From Bradyrhizobium sp. Ce-3 (GTDB lineage: Bacteria > Pseudomonadota > Alphaproteobacteria > Rhizobiales > Xanthobacteraceae): DNA of 64,000 nucleotides. Both the position numbers and the translations under genes were made by a program. Positions 25,144-33,770 of this stretch are shown one piece after another. The stretch is from the NCBI RefSeq assembly GCF_022835695.1, contig NZ_BQUV01000004.1:558001-622000 (forward strand), written 5' to 3'. The stretch's first letter is position 1. Each line of letters begins with the position of its first letter. The notes under the pieces were generated by a model that did not search any database, was not told the origin of the DNA, and saw nothing but the letters and a program-made list of their open reading frames with translations.

Positions 25144-26724
25144 ATGCTGGAATTGCGCAAGGACCTCTTCGCCGACGAGCGCGACGATAATCTGAAGGAA
25201 ATCGGCAAGGGCACGCAGCGCCAGGACATGCTCGGCCATGTCACCGGCACCTCGCCCTATTTCGACGACCACAAGCTGCAAGGCATGCTGCATCTGAAGG
25301 TGGTGCGCAGCGCCCATTCCCATGCGCGGCTGCGGCGCATCGACACGTCCGAGGCCGAACGGTCGCAGGGCGTGCGGCGGGTGATCCGCGCCACCGACGT
25401 GCCGCGCAACCTGAACACGCTTCTCAGCCTGATCAATTTCGGCAAGGACGACGAGCCGTCGCTTGCCGTCGACAAGGTGCGCTACAAGGGCGAACCGATC
25501 GTCGCCATCGTCGCCGACAGCCCGCGCGAGGCCTTTGAGGCGATTGCGAAGGTCAAGATCGACTATGAACCGCTGCCGGCGGTGTTCGACGTCGAGGAGG
25601 CGCTGAAGCCCGGCGCACCCGTGGTCAACGAGGTCTACCCCAAGAACACCTTCACCTATCACGAGACCTACGATCGCCAGCAGCTGCGCTTCGGTGATGC
25701 CGACCGCGCGCTCGCCACCGCCGATCATGTGCTGGAGCAGCGCTACCAGATGTCGCCGATCGAGCACGCGCCGACCGAGACCAACGGCTCGATCGCGGCG
25801 CCCGACACCAATGGCCGCTACATCGTCTACACCTCGACGCAGGCGCTGTTCTTCTCGGTCGACACCTGCGCCAAGATCCTCGACGTTCCCTCCAACACCT
25901 TCCACTTCATCGGCGGCACCGTCGGCGGCGGCTTCGGCGGCAAGGTCGATACCTTGACCGAGCCGCTCTGCATCCTCGGCGCGATGCTGACCGGCCGCCC
26001 GGTACGCTACGTGTTCGGGCGCGAGGAGGAGATGCAATACGGCCCACCGCGTGGCGCCGAGCGCATCTACATCAAGGATGGCGTGATGCGCGACGGCCGC
26101 GTCGTCGCGCGCAAGGTGCGCGCCTATTTCGACAGCGGCGCCTATACGCGGCTGTCGAGCTACGCGGCGGTGAAATGCGCCGCGCATCTGCCCGGCCCCT
26201 ACACGATCCCGAACGTCCATGGCGACGTCTACTGCGTCTTCACCAACCGCACGCCCGCAACCGCGATGCGCGGATTCGGCGTCACGGCGATGGACTTTGC
26301 GATCGAATGCCAGATGGACAAGCTGGCTCACCTGGTCGGCATGGACCCGATGGAGTTCCGGATTCTCAATGCGTATCGCGACGGCGACATGAAGGCGCAT
26401 CGCCGCGAGGCCAAGAACACCGCCCTGATCGAATGCGTGCAGGTCGCCGCGGAGAAGGCCAAATGGCCGCTCCGCGAGGAGTTCAAGCGGATGTCGTCGC
26501 GCAAGGATGGCGGCGGGATCCGTGCCGCGGTGCCGTCGACGCCACGTGAATCACATGCACCGCCGGTCACGCCATCCCAGCCGCGTACGACATATGATCG
26601 CGCCCCGGCAGCGAGCCGCGAGCCGCCGCCACCTCCGCCGGCGCCTCCCTCCCCGCCGCGGCCGAGCGCGCCATCGCATGGCGCTACCCGCTTCTCTTCC
26701 GTCTTCGGCACCAGGAGGCGCTGA
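25144..26724 (+). CDS. Molybdenum hydroxylase large subunit, N-terminal half (split gene, part 1)
   Basis: 526 residues covering the a/b-hammerhead domain (GHVTGTSPYFDDHKLQGMLH) and the first molybdopterin-binding domain with GGGFGGK near residue 260 and the active-site loop AMRGFGV near 374. Form I CO dehydrogenase would have AYRCSFR at this loop, so CO is not the expected substrate. After KAHRREAKNTALIECVQVAA the sequence ends in a Pro-rich tail (REPPPPPPAPPSPPRPSAPS) and a basic end. The second molybdopterin domain is encoded by the next gene, two bases on in another frame and with its own GGAGG. Both halves keep good motifs, so I read a working two-chain subunit rather than a fresh frameshift. 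Confidence 0.9.
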   Translation: MLELRKDLFADERDDNLKEIGKGTQRQDMLGHVTGTSPYFDDHKLQGMLHLKVVRSAHSHARLRRIDTSEAERSQGVRRVIRATDVPRNLNTLLSLINFGKDDEPSLAVDKVRYKGEPIVAIVADSPREAFEAIAKVKIDYEPLPAVFDVEEALKPGAPVVNEVYPKNTFTYHETYDRQQLRFGDADRALATADHVLEQRYQMSPIEHAPTETNGSIAAPDTNGRYIVYTSTQALFFSVDTCAKILDVPSNTFHFIGGTVGGGFGGKVDTLTEPLCILGAMLTGRPVRYVFGREEEMQYGPPRGAERIYIKDGVMRDGRVVARKVRAYFDSGAYTRLSSYAAVKCAAHLPGPYTIPNVHGDVYCVFTNRTPATAMRGFGVTAMDFAIECQMDKLAHLVGMDPMEFRILNAYRDGDMKAHRREAKNTALIECVQVAAEKAKWPLREEFKRMSSRKDGGGIRAAVPSTPRESHAPPVTPSQPRTTYDRAPAASREPPPPPPAPPSPPRPSAPSHGATRFSSVFGTRRR

Positions 26725-26726
26725 CC

Positions 26727-27749
26727 ATGACCAGGCATCGCGGACGCGGCATCGCGTCGGTCAATTACCCCATCGGCATGAATCTCGGCGGCGATCCGAG
26801 TCAGGCGCTGGTGCATTCCAACCCAAGCGGCAAGTTCACGGTGGCGCTGTCCTCGATCGATCTCGGCCAGGGCATGAAGTCGGTGACCCGGCAGATCTGC
26901 GCCGAAACGCTCGGCGTGCCGGTCGAGGACGTCTATGTCGACACCGCTGACTCCGACACCGGCCCGCATTGCATGGGCTCGTTCGCCTCGCGCGGCACCC
27001 ATCGCGTCGGCAATGCCGTGATGGCGGCGGCGCGGGAAGCCCGCGGCGTCATGATGGAGGCCGCCGCCGAAGAGCTTGAGGTGAATGCCGCCGATCTCGA
27101 GACCGACGGCCGCGGCAACATCCATGTGAAAGGCGCGCCGCACCGCTCGATCTCGACCAAGGACGTCGCGATCGCCGCGCAGTTCAAGCAGGGCAAGACG
27201 ATCTCGGGCCGCGGCATCTTCCTGGTGCCGCTCTCCGACGTCGACCCCGAAACCGGCGAGATGTCGCCGGCGACGTGCTACGCGCATGCCTGCCTGGTCG
27301 CCGAGGTCGAGGTCGACGACGAGACCGGCGAGGTCGACATGGTCCGGATGGATTCCGCCTACGAGCTCGGCCGCGCGCTCAATCCGCGGCTGGTCGAGCA
27401 GCAGCTGGTCGGCGGCGCCTGGATGGGCGTCAGCCACGCGCTCTACGAGACGCCGGAGCCTTATTATCCGGAGCCGGTTCATGGCCCGCGCGATTTCGTC
27501 GAATATCTGATGCCAGGCCCTGGCGATATCTGCCCGCACGACATCGCGGTGCTGGAACGCCCCGCGCCCGACGGCCCGTTCGGTGCCAAGGGGCCCGGCG
27601 AGATGTGCGCCAACCCGGTGCTGCCCGCCGTCGCGAACGCGATCTTCAACGCAGTCGGGGTGCGGATCGACGATTTGCCGATCACGCCGGAGAAAGTGTT
27701 GCGCGCGATCAAGGCGCAGGGCGGCGCGCGGCCGCAACCGCGGCGCTGA
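26727..27749 (+). CDS. Molybdenum hydroxylase large subunit, C-terminal half (split gene, part 2)
   Basis: 340 residues starting MTRHRGRGIASVNYPIGMNL with GGAGG upstream. It is the second molybdopterin-binding domain: VALSSIDLGQGMKSVTRQIC (the Q-G-MPT loop), DTADSDTGPHCMGSFASRGT, and the catalytic base segment AKGPGEMCANPVLPAVANAI, in which the Glu of PGE corresponds to the conserved active-site glutamate of xanthine-dehydrogenase-type enzymes. Together with part 1 all elements of a large subunit are present. The gene is tightly spaced with the MoxR gene downstream. Confidence 0.9.
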   Translation: MTRHRGRGIASVNYPIGMNLGGDPSQALVHSNPSGKFTVALSSIDLGQGMKSVTRQICAETLGVPVEDVYVDTADSDTGPHCMGSFASRGTHRVGNAVMAAAREARGVMMEAAAEELEVNAADLETDGRGNIHVKGAPHRSISTKDVAIAAQFKQGKTISGRGIFLVPLSDVDPETGEMSPATCYAHACLVAEVEVDDETGEVDMVRMDSAYELGRALNPRLVEQQLVGGAWMGVSHALYETPEPYYPEPVHGPRDFVEYLMPGPGDICPHDIAVLERPAPDGPFGAKGPGEMCANPVLPAVANAIFNAVGVRIDDLPITPEKVLRAIKAQGGARPQPRR

Positions 27750-27758
27750 GGTCGCTTC

Positions 27759-28640
27759 ATGCCGGTCCGCAGCAACATCGTCGGCATCGACAGCCCCGAG
27801 GCGCTGGAGAAGGCGCTGCGCGCGGCCTATTACCTCGCCGACGACGGCATCGCGACGGCCTCCTATCTCTCGCTCGCACTCGGAAAGCCGCTGCTGCTCG
27901 AGGGCGCGCCGGGCGTCGGCAAGACCGAGGCTGCGAAAGCGATCGCCGCCGTGCTCGGCCGCCGGTTGATCCGCCTGCAATGTTATGAGGGCATCGACGC
28001 CTCGGCTGCGCTCTACGAGTGGAACTATCCGCGCCAGATGCTGGCGATCCGGCAGGCCGGCGAGGAGAGCATCGACATCTACGGCGAGTCGTTCCTGATC
28101 GAACGCCCGATGCTGGCCGCATTGCGCGCACCCGACGCGACCGTATTGCTGATCGATGAAATCGACCGCGCCGATCAGGAGTTCGAGGCGTTCCTGCTCG
28201 AATTCCTCTCCGACTTCCAGATCTCGATCCCCGAGCGCGGCACCATCCGCGCCGCCGAGCATCCGGTGGTGGTGCTGACCTCGAACCGGACGCGCGATTT
28301 GCACGAGGCGCTGCGGCGGCGCTGCGTCTATCACTGGATCGACTATCCGAATGCCGAGCGCGAGGCGCGGATCGTGATGATGCGCGCTTCCAGCGTCGCC
28401 GAGGCCACTGCCCGCGCCGTGGTCGCCGCCGTCGGCCGGCTGCGTCGCGAGCCGCTGAGCAAGGCGCCGGGTATAGCCGAGGCGGTCGACTGGGCGGAGG
28501 CCGCGACCCTGCTCAACAAGGGCGGCGCGCGCTGGCCGGACGCGTTCAAGCGCTCGATCGGCGTCGCGTTGAAGGACGAGGAGGACCTGCATTACATTTC
28601 TCCCCGGCTCGATGCGATCATCGCGGAGGCGGCCGCGTGA
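27759..28640 (+). CDS. MoxR-type AAA+ ATPase (CoxD-like)
   Basis: 293 residues with Walker A EGAPGVGKTEAAK (residues about 47-59), Walker B TVLLIDEIDRADQEF (about 127-141), and sensor VVVLTSNRTRDLHEALRRR. In CO dehydrogenase clusters CoxD, a MoxR ATPase, works with CoxE to mature the active site; MoxR-VWA pairs generally act as metal-enzyme chaperones. Its stop overlaps the GTG start of the VWA gene. Confidence 0.92.
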   Translation: MPVRSNIVGIDSPEALEKALRAAYYLADDGIATASYLSLALGKPLLLEGAPGVGKTEAAKAIAAVLGRRLIRLQCYEGIDASAALYEWNYPRQMLAIRQAGEESIDIYGESFLIERPMLAALRAPDATVLLIDEIDRADQEFEAFLLEFLSDFQISIPERGTIRAAEHPVVVLTSNRTRDLHEALRRRCVYHWIDYPNAEREARIVMMRASSVAEATARAVVAAVGRLRREPLSKAPGIAEAVDWAEAATLLNKGGARWPDAFKRSIGVALKDEEDLHYISPRLDAIIAEAAA

Positions 28641-29755
28641 GTGACGACCTCCAGTTGCCGCGCGCCGCGCGGATCTTCGTGTCGTTCGTCGCGCTGCTGC
28701 GCGCCAACGGCTTCTCGGTCGCGCCGGAGCAGACCACGAGCTTCCTGGCTGCGATCGAACTGCTCGGGCCGCGCAGCCTCGAGCACATCCACCAGGCCGG
28801 GCTTGCCACGCTGGCGCCGCCGCCCGAGCGCCGCACGACGTATGACCGGCTGTTCGACATCCATTTCCGCGGAGCCGAGGCGATCGAGCGGGCCGAGGGC
28901 GAGGACGAGGAGACCGTCCGCCTGCAAGAGGAAGGAAGCGGCGAGGACGAGCCGCCGCTCGCCGACGAAGCCAACGAATCGGGCCTCGCCGCGGCGCGCG
29001 CCAAGGCGCTGGTCGAGCGCAGATTTGCGCAAGTCCCGATCAGCGATCCGCTGCGGCAACTCTCGCGCGAAGCAGCACGGCGGTTGCCGCGACGGCGCGG
29101 CCACCGGCGGCGGCGTGCGCGCAGCGGACCGTTCGCCGATCTGCGCCGCACGCTGCGTGACAGCGTGCGCAATGACGGCGAGGTGCTGCGGCTCGGCCGG
29201 ATGCGCCGCCGCCAGCGCCCACGCAAGATCCTGTTCCTGATCGACGTCTCCGGCTCGATGAAGGCGCGCACCGAGGAGAACATGCGGCTGGCGCACGCGC
29301 TGGTGCAGGCGGCCGGCAATGTCGAGGTGTTCACCTTCGGCACGCGGCTGACCCGGGTCACATCGGCGCTGCGGCTGAAGCGGCGCGAGCAGGCGTTGAG
29401 CGCGGCCTCGTTCCTGGTCAGCGACTGGGACGGCGGCACCCGCATCGGCGACGCGCTGCAGGCGTTCCTCGCGGTGCCGCGGTTCGGCGGCTATGCCCGC
29501 GGCGCCGCGGTCGTGATCGTCTCCGACGGCCTCGAGCGCGGCGATCCGACCGCGCTGCGCGATGCGGTGGCAAAGCTGTCGCGGCGGGCCTGGCGGGTGA
29601 GCTGGCTGACGCCGCTCGCGAGTGCGCCCGGCTTCAAGCCGCAGACCGAGGCGCTGATCGCGATCCAGCGCTTTGTCGATGATCTCTTGGACGGCGGATC
29701 GAGCGCGGCGGTGGTCGCCCATCTGCTGTCGCTCGGAGCGAGGAGAGCTGCGTGA
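28637..29755 (+). CDS. VWA-domain protein (CoxE-like)
   Basis: 372 residues from GTG at 28637, overlapping the MoxR stop as GTGA. An acidic middle region (EGEDEETVRLQEEGSGEDEP) and an Arg-rich stretch precede the C-terminal von Willebrand A domain, whose metal-binding MIDAS motif is DVSGSMKAR (residues about 204-212) with Thr/Asp partners in SDWDGGTRIGDAL and SDGLERGD. It is the usual partner of the MoxR ATPase in molybdenum hydroxylase maturation. Confidence 0.92.
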   Translation: MSDDLQLPRAARIFVSFVALLRANGFSVAPEQTTSFLAAIELLGPRSLEHIHQAGLATLAPPPERRTTYDRLFDIHFRGAEAIERAEGEDEETVRLQEEGSGEDEPPLADEANESGLAAARAKALVERRFAQVPISDPLRQLSREAARRLPRRRGHRRRRARSGPFADLRRTLRDSVRNDGEVLRLGRMRRRQRPRKILFLIDVSGSMKARTEENMRLAHALVQAAGNVEVFTFGTRLTRVTSALRLKRREQALSAASFLVSDWDGGTRIGDALQAFLAVPRFGGYARGAAVVIVSDGLERGDPTALRDAVAKLSRRAWRVSWLTPLASAPGFKPQTEALIAIQRFVDDLLDGGSSAAVVAHLLSLGARRAA

Positions 29756-30642
29756 CTGGAATTATCGACGGACATCATCACATCTGGCGTCAGGCCGATC
29801 TCGCCTGGCTGTCGGGCCCGATGCAGCCGCGCATCTTCGGGCCATATGAGCCGATCCGCCGCGACTATCCGATTCAAGAGTATCTCGACGACCTCAAGGA
29901 CACCGGCGCCACCCGCTCGGTCTATGTCCAGACCAACTGGCCGAACGGCCAGTTCGAGAACGAAGCCGCCTGGGTGCAGCAGACCGCAGATGCGCACGGC
30001 TGGCCGCACGCGCTGGTCGCCTATGCCGATTTCTCCGTCGACGACGTCCGGCCGCAGCTCGATCGGTTGCGGCGCTATCCGCTGGTGCGCGGCGTGCGCA
30101 TGCAGCTGCACTGGCACGAGAACCCGCTTTACCGCTTTGCGGCCCGTCCCGATCTCTGCACCGATCCGGTGATCCGGCGCAATATCGCGCACCTCACCGA
30201 CTATGGCTGGAGCTTCGATCTGCAGGTGTTCGCGCCGCAGATGGCCGATGCCGCCGGCCTTGCCGCAGCCTGCCCGGACGTCACCTTCATCCTGCAGCAT
30301 GCCGGCATGCTGGAGGATCTGTCGCCGCAGGGCCGCGCCGCCTGGCGCGCCGGCATGGCGCGGCTCGCGCAATGCCCGAACGTGGTGTCGAAGCTGTCCG
30401 GGCTTGGCACCTTCATTCATCGCAACGATGCCGCGCACATCGCCGGCATCGTGATGGACACGGTCGCGATCTTCGGCGCGGAGCGCTGCCTGTTCGGCTC
30501 GAACTTTCCGATCGAGAAGCTGTGGACCAGCTATCGCGATCTCATCGGCGCCTTCAAGACGGCGGCCGAACGGCTCAGCACGGAGCAGCGTGAAGCGATC
30601 TTCAGCACAACGGCAGCGCGGGTCTACCGGCTGGGGCCATAG
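29752..30642 (+). CDS. Amidohydrolase family protein (COG3618 lactonase-like)
   Basis: 296 residues from GTG at 29752, overlapping the VWA stop. It is a metal-dependent TIM-barrel hydrolase: DGHHHIW (HxH metal site at residues about 5-10), RGVRMQLHWHENP, VTFILQHAGM, and the C-terminal CLFGSNFPIEKLW in which the usual Asp of the family (GSDWP) is replaced by Asn. COG3618 members hydrolyse lactones and related cyclic esters, so a ring-opening step fits. The Asp-to-Asn change at a catalytic position is worth alignment. It is co-transcribed with the preceding maturation genes. Confidence 0.88.
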   Translation: MTGIIDGHHHIWRQADLAWLSGPMQPRIFGPYEPIRRDYPIQEYLDDLKDTGATRSVYVQTNWPNGQFENEAAWVQQTADAHGWPHALVAYADFSVDDVRPQLDRLRRYPLVRGVRMQLHWHENPLYRFAARPDLCTDPVIRRNIAHLTDYGWSFDLQVFAPQMADAAGLAAACPDVTFILQHAGMLEDLSPQGRAAWRAGMARLAQCPNVVSKLSGLGTFIHRNDAAHIAGIVMDTVAIFGAERCLFGSNFPIEKLWTSYRDLIGAFKTAAERLSTEQREAIFSTTAARVYRLGP

Positions 30643-30693
30643 GCGCGACGCGCACACGGACATAACAACGAACACGAATTGGGAGGGACAGAG

Positions 30694-31542
30694 ATGCCGT
30701 TGGAGATCAAGATTCTGGACTATGGCGATATCGAGCTGGAATCGAGCTTCCTCGTGCTCGGGCACAATTGCGGCCGCACCCGCCGCGTGCTGACGCTCGG
30801 CTTCCTGATCCTCGGCGGCCCCTACCCTGTGCTGGTCGACACCGGTTATCGCTCCAACCAGATCATGGAGACGCTCGGCATGCGCGGCCTTCAGTTCCAC
30901 GAGAACATGATCGAAAACCAGCTCGCCCGCCACGGCGTGCGGATGGGCGACGTTCGCTTCGTCTGCCACACCCATCTGCACATCGATCATGCCGGCAAGG
31001 ACGATCTGTTCCCGATGAACACCACCGTCGTGGTCAACCGCAAGGAGCTGGAATACTCCGTCTCCGGCCTGATGCATCCGCAATACCCGGCGCCCGACAT
31101 CAAGCATTTGATCGACCGCCTGCACACCAAGAGCGCGCTGCGCTTCCTCGACCTCGAGATCACCGGCCCGGCGGAATTGATGCCGGGCGTCTATTGCGAC
31201 GCCGCCAATGCGCACACTGAGGGCTCGATGAACATCCACGTCCACACCGCGGACGGGATCGCGACGATCTGCGGCGACGTGATCTATGATTTCAACGACC
31301 AGATCGTGAATCCCTTCAACGAGATCCACGACGCCGAGCCGCGCACCACCGGCAACCACGGCACCAGCAAGCGCGCCGAGAAGGCCGCGATCAAGAAGCT
31401 GCTCTCCAGCTCGCGCTATCTGCTGCCGGTGCATGATCGCCCGGCCAAGATCGAGGGTGGCATGGTGGTCGGTCGTCTGCACGACCAGGTGCCCGGGCCG
31501 GTCGTGCAGAGCCTGCCGCAGCGCAACTGGTTCCCGGCGTAG
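30694..31542 (+). CDS. Metallo-beta-lactamase-fold hydrolase (N-acyl-homoserine-lactonase-like)
   Basis: 282 residues from the ATG at 30694, preceded by GGGAGGGA. The zinc-binding motif HTHLHIDHAG (residues about 92-101) and the later His in NAHTEGSMNIHVHT are the dinuclear zinc ligands of the AttM/AiiA-like family, with ICGDVIYDFND supplying the bridging Asp. Such enzymes open lactones, including quorum signals; within this cluster a catabolic lactone or amide is at least as likely. Confidence 0.88.
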   Translation: MPLEIKILDYGDIELESSFLVLGHNCGRTRRVLTLGFLILGGPYPVLVDTGYRSNQIMETLGMRGLQFHENMIENQLARHGVRMGDVRFVCHTHLHIDHAGKDDLFPMNTTVVVNRKELEYSVSGLMHPQYPAPDIKHLIDRLHTKSALRFLDLEITGPAELMPGVYCDAANAHTEGSMNIHVHTADGIATICGDVIYDFNDQIVNPFNEIHDAEPRTTGNHGTSKRAEKAAIKKLLSSSRYLLPVHDRPAKIEGGMVVGRLHDQVPGPVVQSLPQRNWFPA

Positions 31543-31554
31543 AGGATTGAGGCG

Positions 31555-33126
31555 ATGACGCATGTCACGCTGCGCAGCGCGTTCGAAGACCTGATCGATC
31601 CCTATGCGCCGGTCGGCCAGGTCGGGACCGGCTTCGATTTCACCGAGGGCCCGATCTGGCATCCCCTCGAGCACTTCCTGCTGTTCTCCGACATGCCCGG
31701 CGACGTGCGCCGGCGCTGGGATGCGCGGCGCGGCGTGGTCGAGGTCAAGCGCCCATCGAACAAATGCAACGGCATGACCTATGATGCCGACCTCAATCTG
31801 ATCGTCTGCGAGCATGCGACGTCCTCGCTGATCCGCGAGCGGCCCGACGGACGACGCGAGGTACTGGCGTCGCATTACGAGAACCAGGAGCTCAACAGTC
31901 CGAACGATGTCTGCGTGCATTCTTCCGGCGCGATCTATTTCTCCGATCCCTGGTACGGCCGCATGCCGGTCTACGGCGTCGAGCGGCCGCGCCAGCTCGG
32001 CTTCCAAGGCGTCTATCGCGTGCCGCCGGGCGGCGGCGCGCCAAAGCTGCTGGTCGATCGTTATCTGTTCGAGCAGCCGAACGGGCTGTGCTTCTCGCCC
32101 GACGAACGCATCCTCTATGTCAACGACACGGTGCAGGCGCTGATCCGCGCCTTCGATGTCGGCGCCGACGGCGCGCTCGGCAATCCGCGGGTGTTCGCCT
32201 CCGGCATCCGCTCCGAGCTCGAGCCGGGCGTGCCCGACGGAATGAAGTGCGACCAGCGCGGCAATGTCTGGGTCACCGCCCCCGGCGGCGTCTGGGTCTA
32301 TTCGCCTGACGGCAACCTGCTCGGCAAAGTCCGCCTGCCCGAACTGGTCGCCAATCTCGCCTGGGGCGGCGCCGAGTTCCGTACGCTGTATCTGACCGCG
32401 ACCCATTCGGTCTACGCGATCCCGACCAAGGTCGGGCCGCGCCACGAGCCCTATATGAGCGGCAAACGCGGCGGCACGAGTGCCGCAACGTCCGCGTCCG
32501 CGCCGAACCTGACGGCCGCCGAGATGCAACTCGATCCGCAGCGCTGCGCGATGATCATCCAGGACATGCAGAACGACGTCATCATGGACGGGGGCGCCTT
32601 CGCCGAATCCGGCGCGCCCGCGCATGCCCGCCAGCAGCATGTCGTCGAGAATGTCCGCCGCGTCGCCGAGGCCGCGCGCGCGCGCGGCGTCGCCATCATC
32701 CATGTCTGGTTCGTGGTCGAGCCGGGGGCGCCCGGCGTCACCTTGAACGCGCCGCTGTTCGAGGGGCTGGTCGACAGCAAGGCGATGGTGCGCGGCAGTT
32801 GGGGCGCCGCTCCGGTCTCGGGGCTCGAGCCGCGTCCGGGCGATTTCGTGGTCGAGAAGATGCGGATGAGCGCCTGGGAGGGCACCAGGCTGGAAACCAT
32901 CCTGAAAGCCACCGGCCGCGACATGATCATCAACACCGGGGCCTGGACCAACATGTCGGTCGAGCACACCGCGCGCACCGGCGCCGACAAGGGCTATTTC
33001 ATGATCGTGCCGGAGGATTGCTGCTCGACCATGAATGCCGACTGGCACAACGCCGCGATCAATTTCGCGCTGCAGAACGTCTCCGTGGTCACCAACGCCG
33101 ACACCGTCATCAAGGCGCTGGGTTGA
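31555..33126 (+). CDS. Fusion: SMP-30/gluconolactonase domain + isochorismatase-like domain with Cys-to-Ser change
   Basis: 523 residues. Residues about 15-295 form a six-bladed SMP-30/gluconolactonase domain with metal ligands in FTEGPIW (Glu), NSPND (Asn) and GVPDGMKCD (Asp). After a short linker, residues about 320-520 form an isochorismatase-like cysteine-hydrolase domain: the first catalytic residue is the Asp of IIQDMQND, and the Lys lies in VVEKMRMSAWEGT. The nucleophile position, normally Cys in NVCVESTAR, reads NMSVEHTAR, so Cys is replaced by Ser. The domain may be non-hydrolytic or use Ser. Both domains imply hydrolysis of ring or amide intermediates in one polypeptide. Confidence 0.88.
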   Translation: MTHVTLRSAFEDLIDPYAPVGQVGTGFDFTEGPIWHPLEHFLLFSDMPGDVRRRWDARRGVVEVKRPSNKCNGMTYDADLNLIVCEHATSSLIRERPDGRREVLASHYENQELNSPNDVCVHSSGAIYFSDPWYGRMPVYGVERPRQLGFQGVYRVPPGGGAPKLLVDRYLFEQPNGLCFSPDERILYVNDTVQALIRAFDVGADGALGNPRVFASGIRSELEPGVPDGMKCDQRGNVWVTAPGGVWVYSPDGNLLGKVRLPELVANLAWGGAEFRTLYLTATHSVYAIPTKVGPRHEPYMSGKRGGTSAATSASAPNLTAAEMQLDPQRCAMIIQDMQNDVIMDGGAFAESGAPAHARQQHVVENVRRVAEAARARGVAIIHVWFVVEPGAPGVTLNAPLFEGLVDSKAMVRGSWGAAPVSGLEPRPGDFVVEKMRMSAWEGTRLETILKATGRDMIINTGAWTNMSVEHTARTGADKGYFMIVPEDCCSTMNADWHNAAINFALQNVSVVTNADTVIKALG

Positions 33127-33135
33127 GGAGGCGCG

Positions 33136-33762
33136 GTGCCGAAGCTGCTGCATCTGAACTGCTCACCCCGTGCCGATTCGGAATCGGCAGCCGGCGCGCG
33201 GATCTTTCTCGATCGCTTCCGCGAGGCGCGGCCGGACTGGGAGATCGACGCGATGAATCTCTGGCGCGAACCGTTGCCGGAGTTCGAGGGTTATCTGCTC
33301 GAGGCCAAGTACGCCCGGATCGGCGGCAAGGCCTTCACCAATTCGCAGCATGATGCCTTCGCCATCGCCGAGCGCCTGGCGCTGCGGCTGTCGCTGGCCG
33401 ATCGCGTACTGGTCTCGACCCCGATGTGGAATTTTTCCATTCCCTACAAGCTCAAGCAGTGGCTCGACGTCATCATCCAGCCCGGGCTGACCTTCCGCTT
33501 CGATCCGGCGTTAGGTTATCTGCCGCTGCTCAAGGATCGGCCCACCGTCGTGATCGTCGCCAGTGGCAGCGATTTCGTCACCGGCATGAACCGCGGCCGT
33601 ATCGACATGGCGACGCCCTATCTGCGCGAGGTGCTGCGCTTCATCGGTATCAGCGACGTGCGCTTCGTGCCGATCGGCCCAACCACCGGGCCCGCGGAGC
33701 CGATCCGTGTAGCGCGCGAGGCGGCGCAGCGGCGGCTGACGGAGATGGCGGGGAGGTTTTGA
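33136..33762 (+). CDS. FMN-dependent NADH:quinone reductase/azoreductase-like protein
   Basis: 208 residues from GTG at 33136. It has a flavodoxin-like fold of the AzoR type: N-terminal KLLHLNCSPRADSESAAGA (phosphate loop), VSTPMWNFSIPYKLKQWLD (the MxNFxxPxxLKxxxD FMN motif), and IVASGSDF. These enzymes reduce quinones or azo bonds with NAD(P)H. It is the last gene of the long block, nine bases behind the fusion gene, and could recycle quinone or reduce a quinoid intermediate. Confidence 0.9.
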   Translation: MPKLLHLNCSPRADSESAAGARIFLDRFREARPDWEIDAMNLWREPLPEFEGYLLEAKYARIGGKAFTNSQHDAFAIAERLALRLSLADRVLVSTPMWNFSIPYKLKQWLDVIIQPGLTFRFDPALGYLPLLKDRPTVVIVASGSDFVTGMNRGRIDMATPYLREVLRFIGISDVRFVPIGPTTGPAEPIRVAREAAQRRLTEMAGRF

Positions 33763-33770
33763 CTGGCTCT

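Noticed and set aside
25144-27749. Form I carbon monoxide dehydrogenase
   Set aside because: The active-site loop reads AMRGFGV, not AYRCSFR, so the Cu-binding Cys is missing; a related hydroxylase is the fair call.
30694-31542. Naming the metallo-hydrolase as a true quorum-quenching lactonase
   Set aside because: The HxHxDH motif fits AttM/AiiA-like enzymes, but the catabolic context gives no reason to prefer acyl-homoserine lactone as substrate.
29491-33153. 1220-codon open frame on the minus strand
   Set aside because: Antisense shadow of five motif-rich genes; His/Asp/Arg-rich composition typical of shadow frames.
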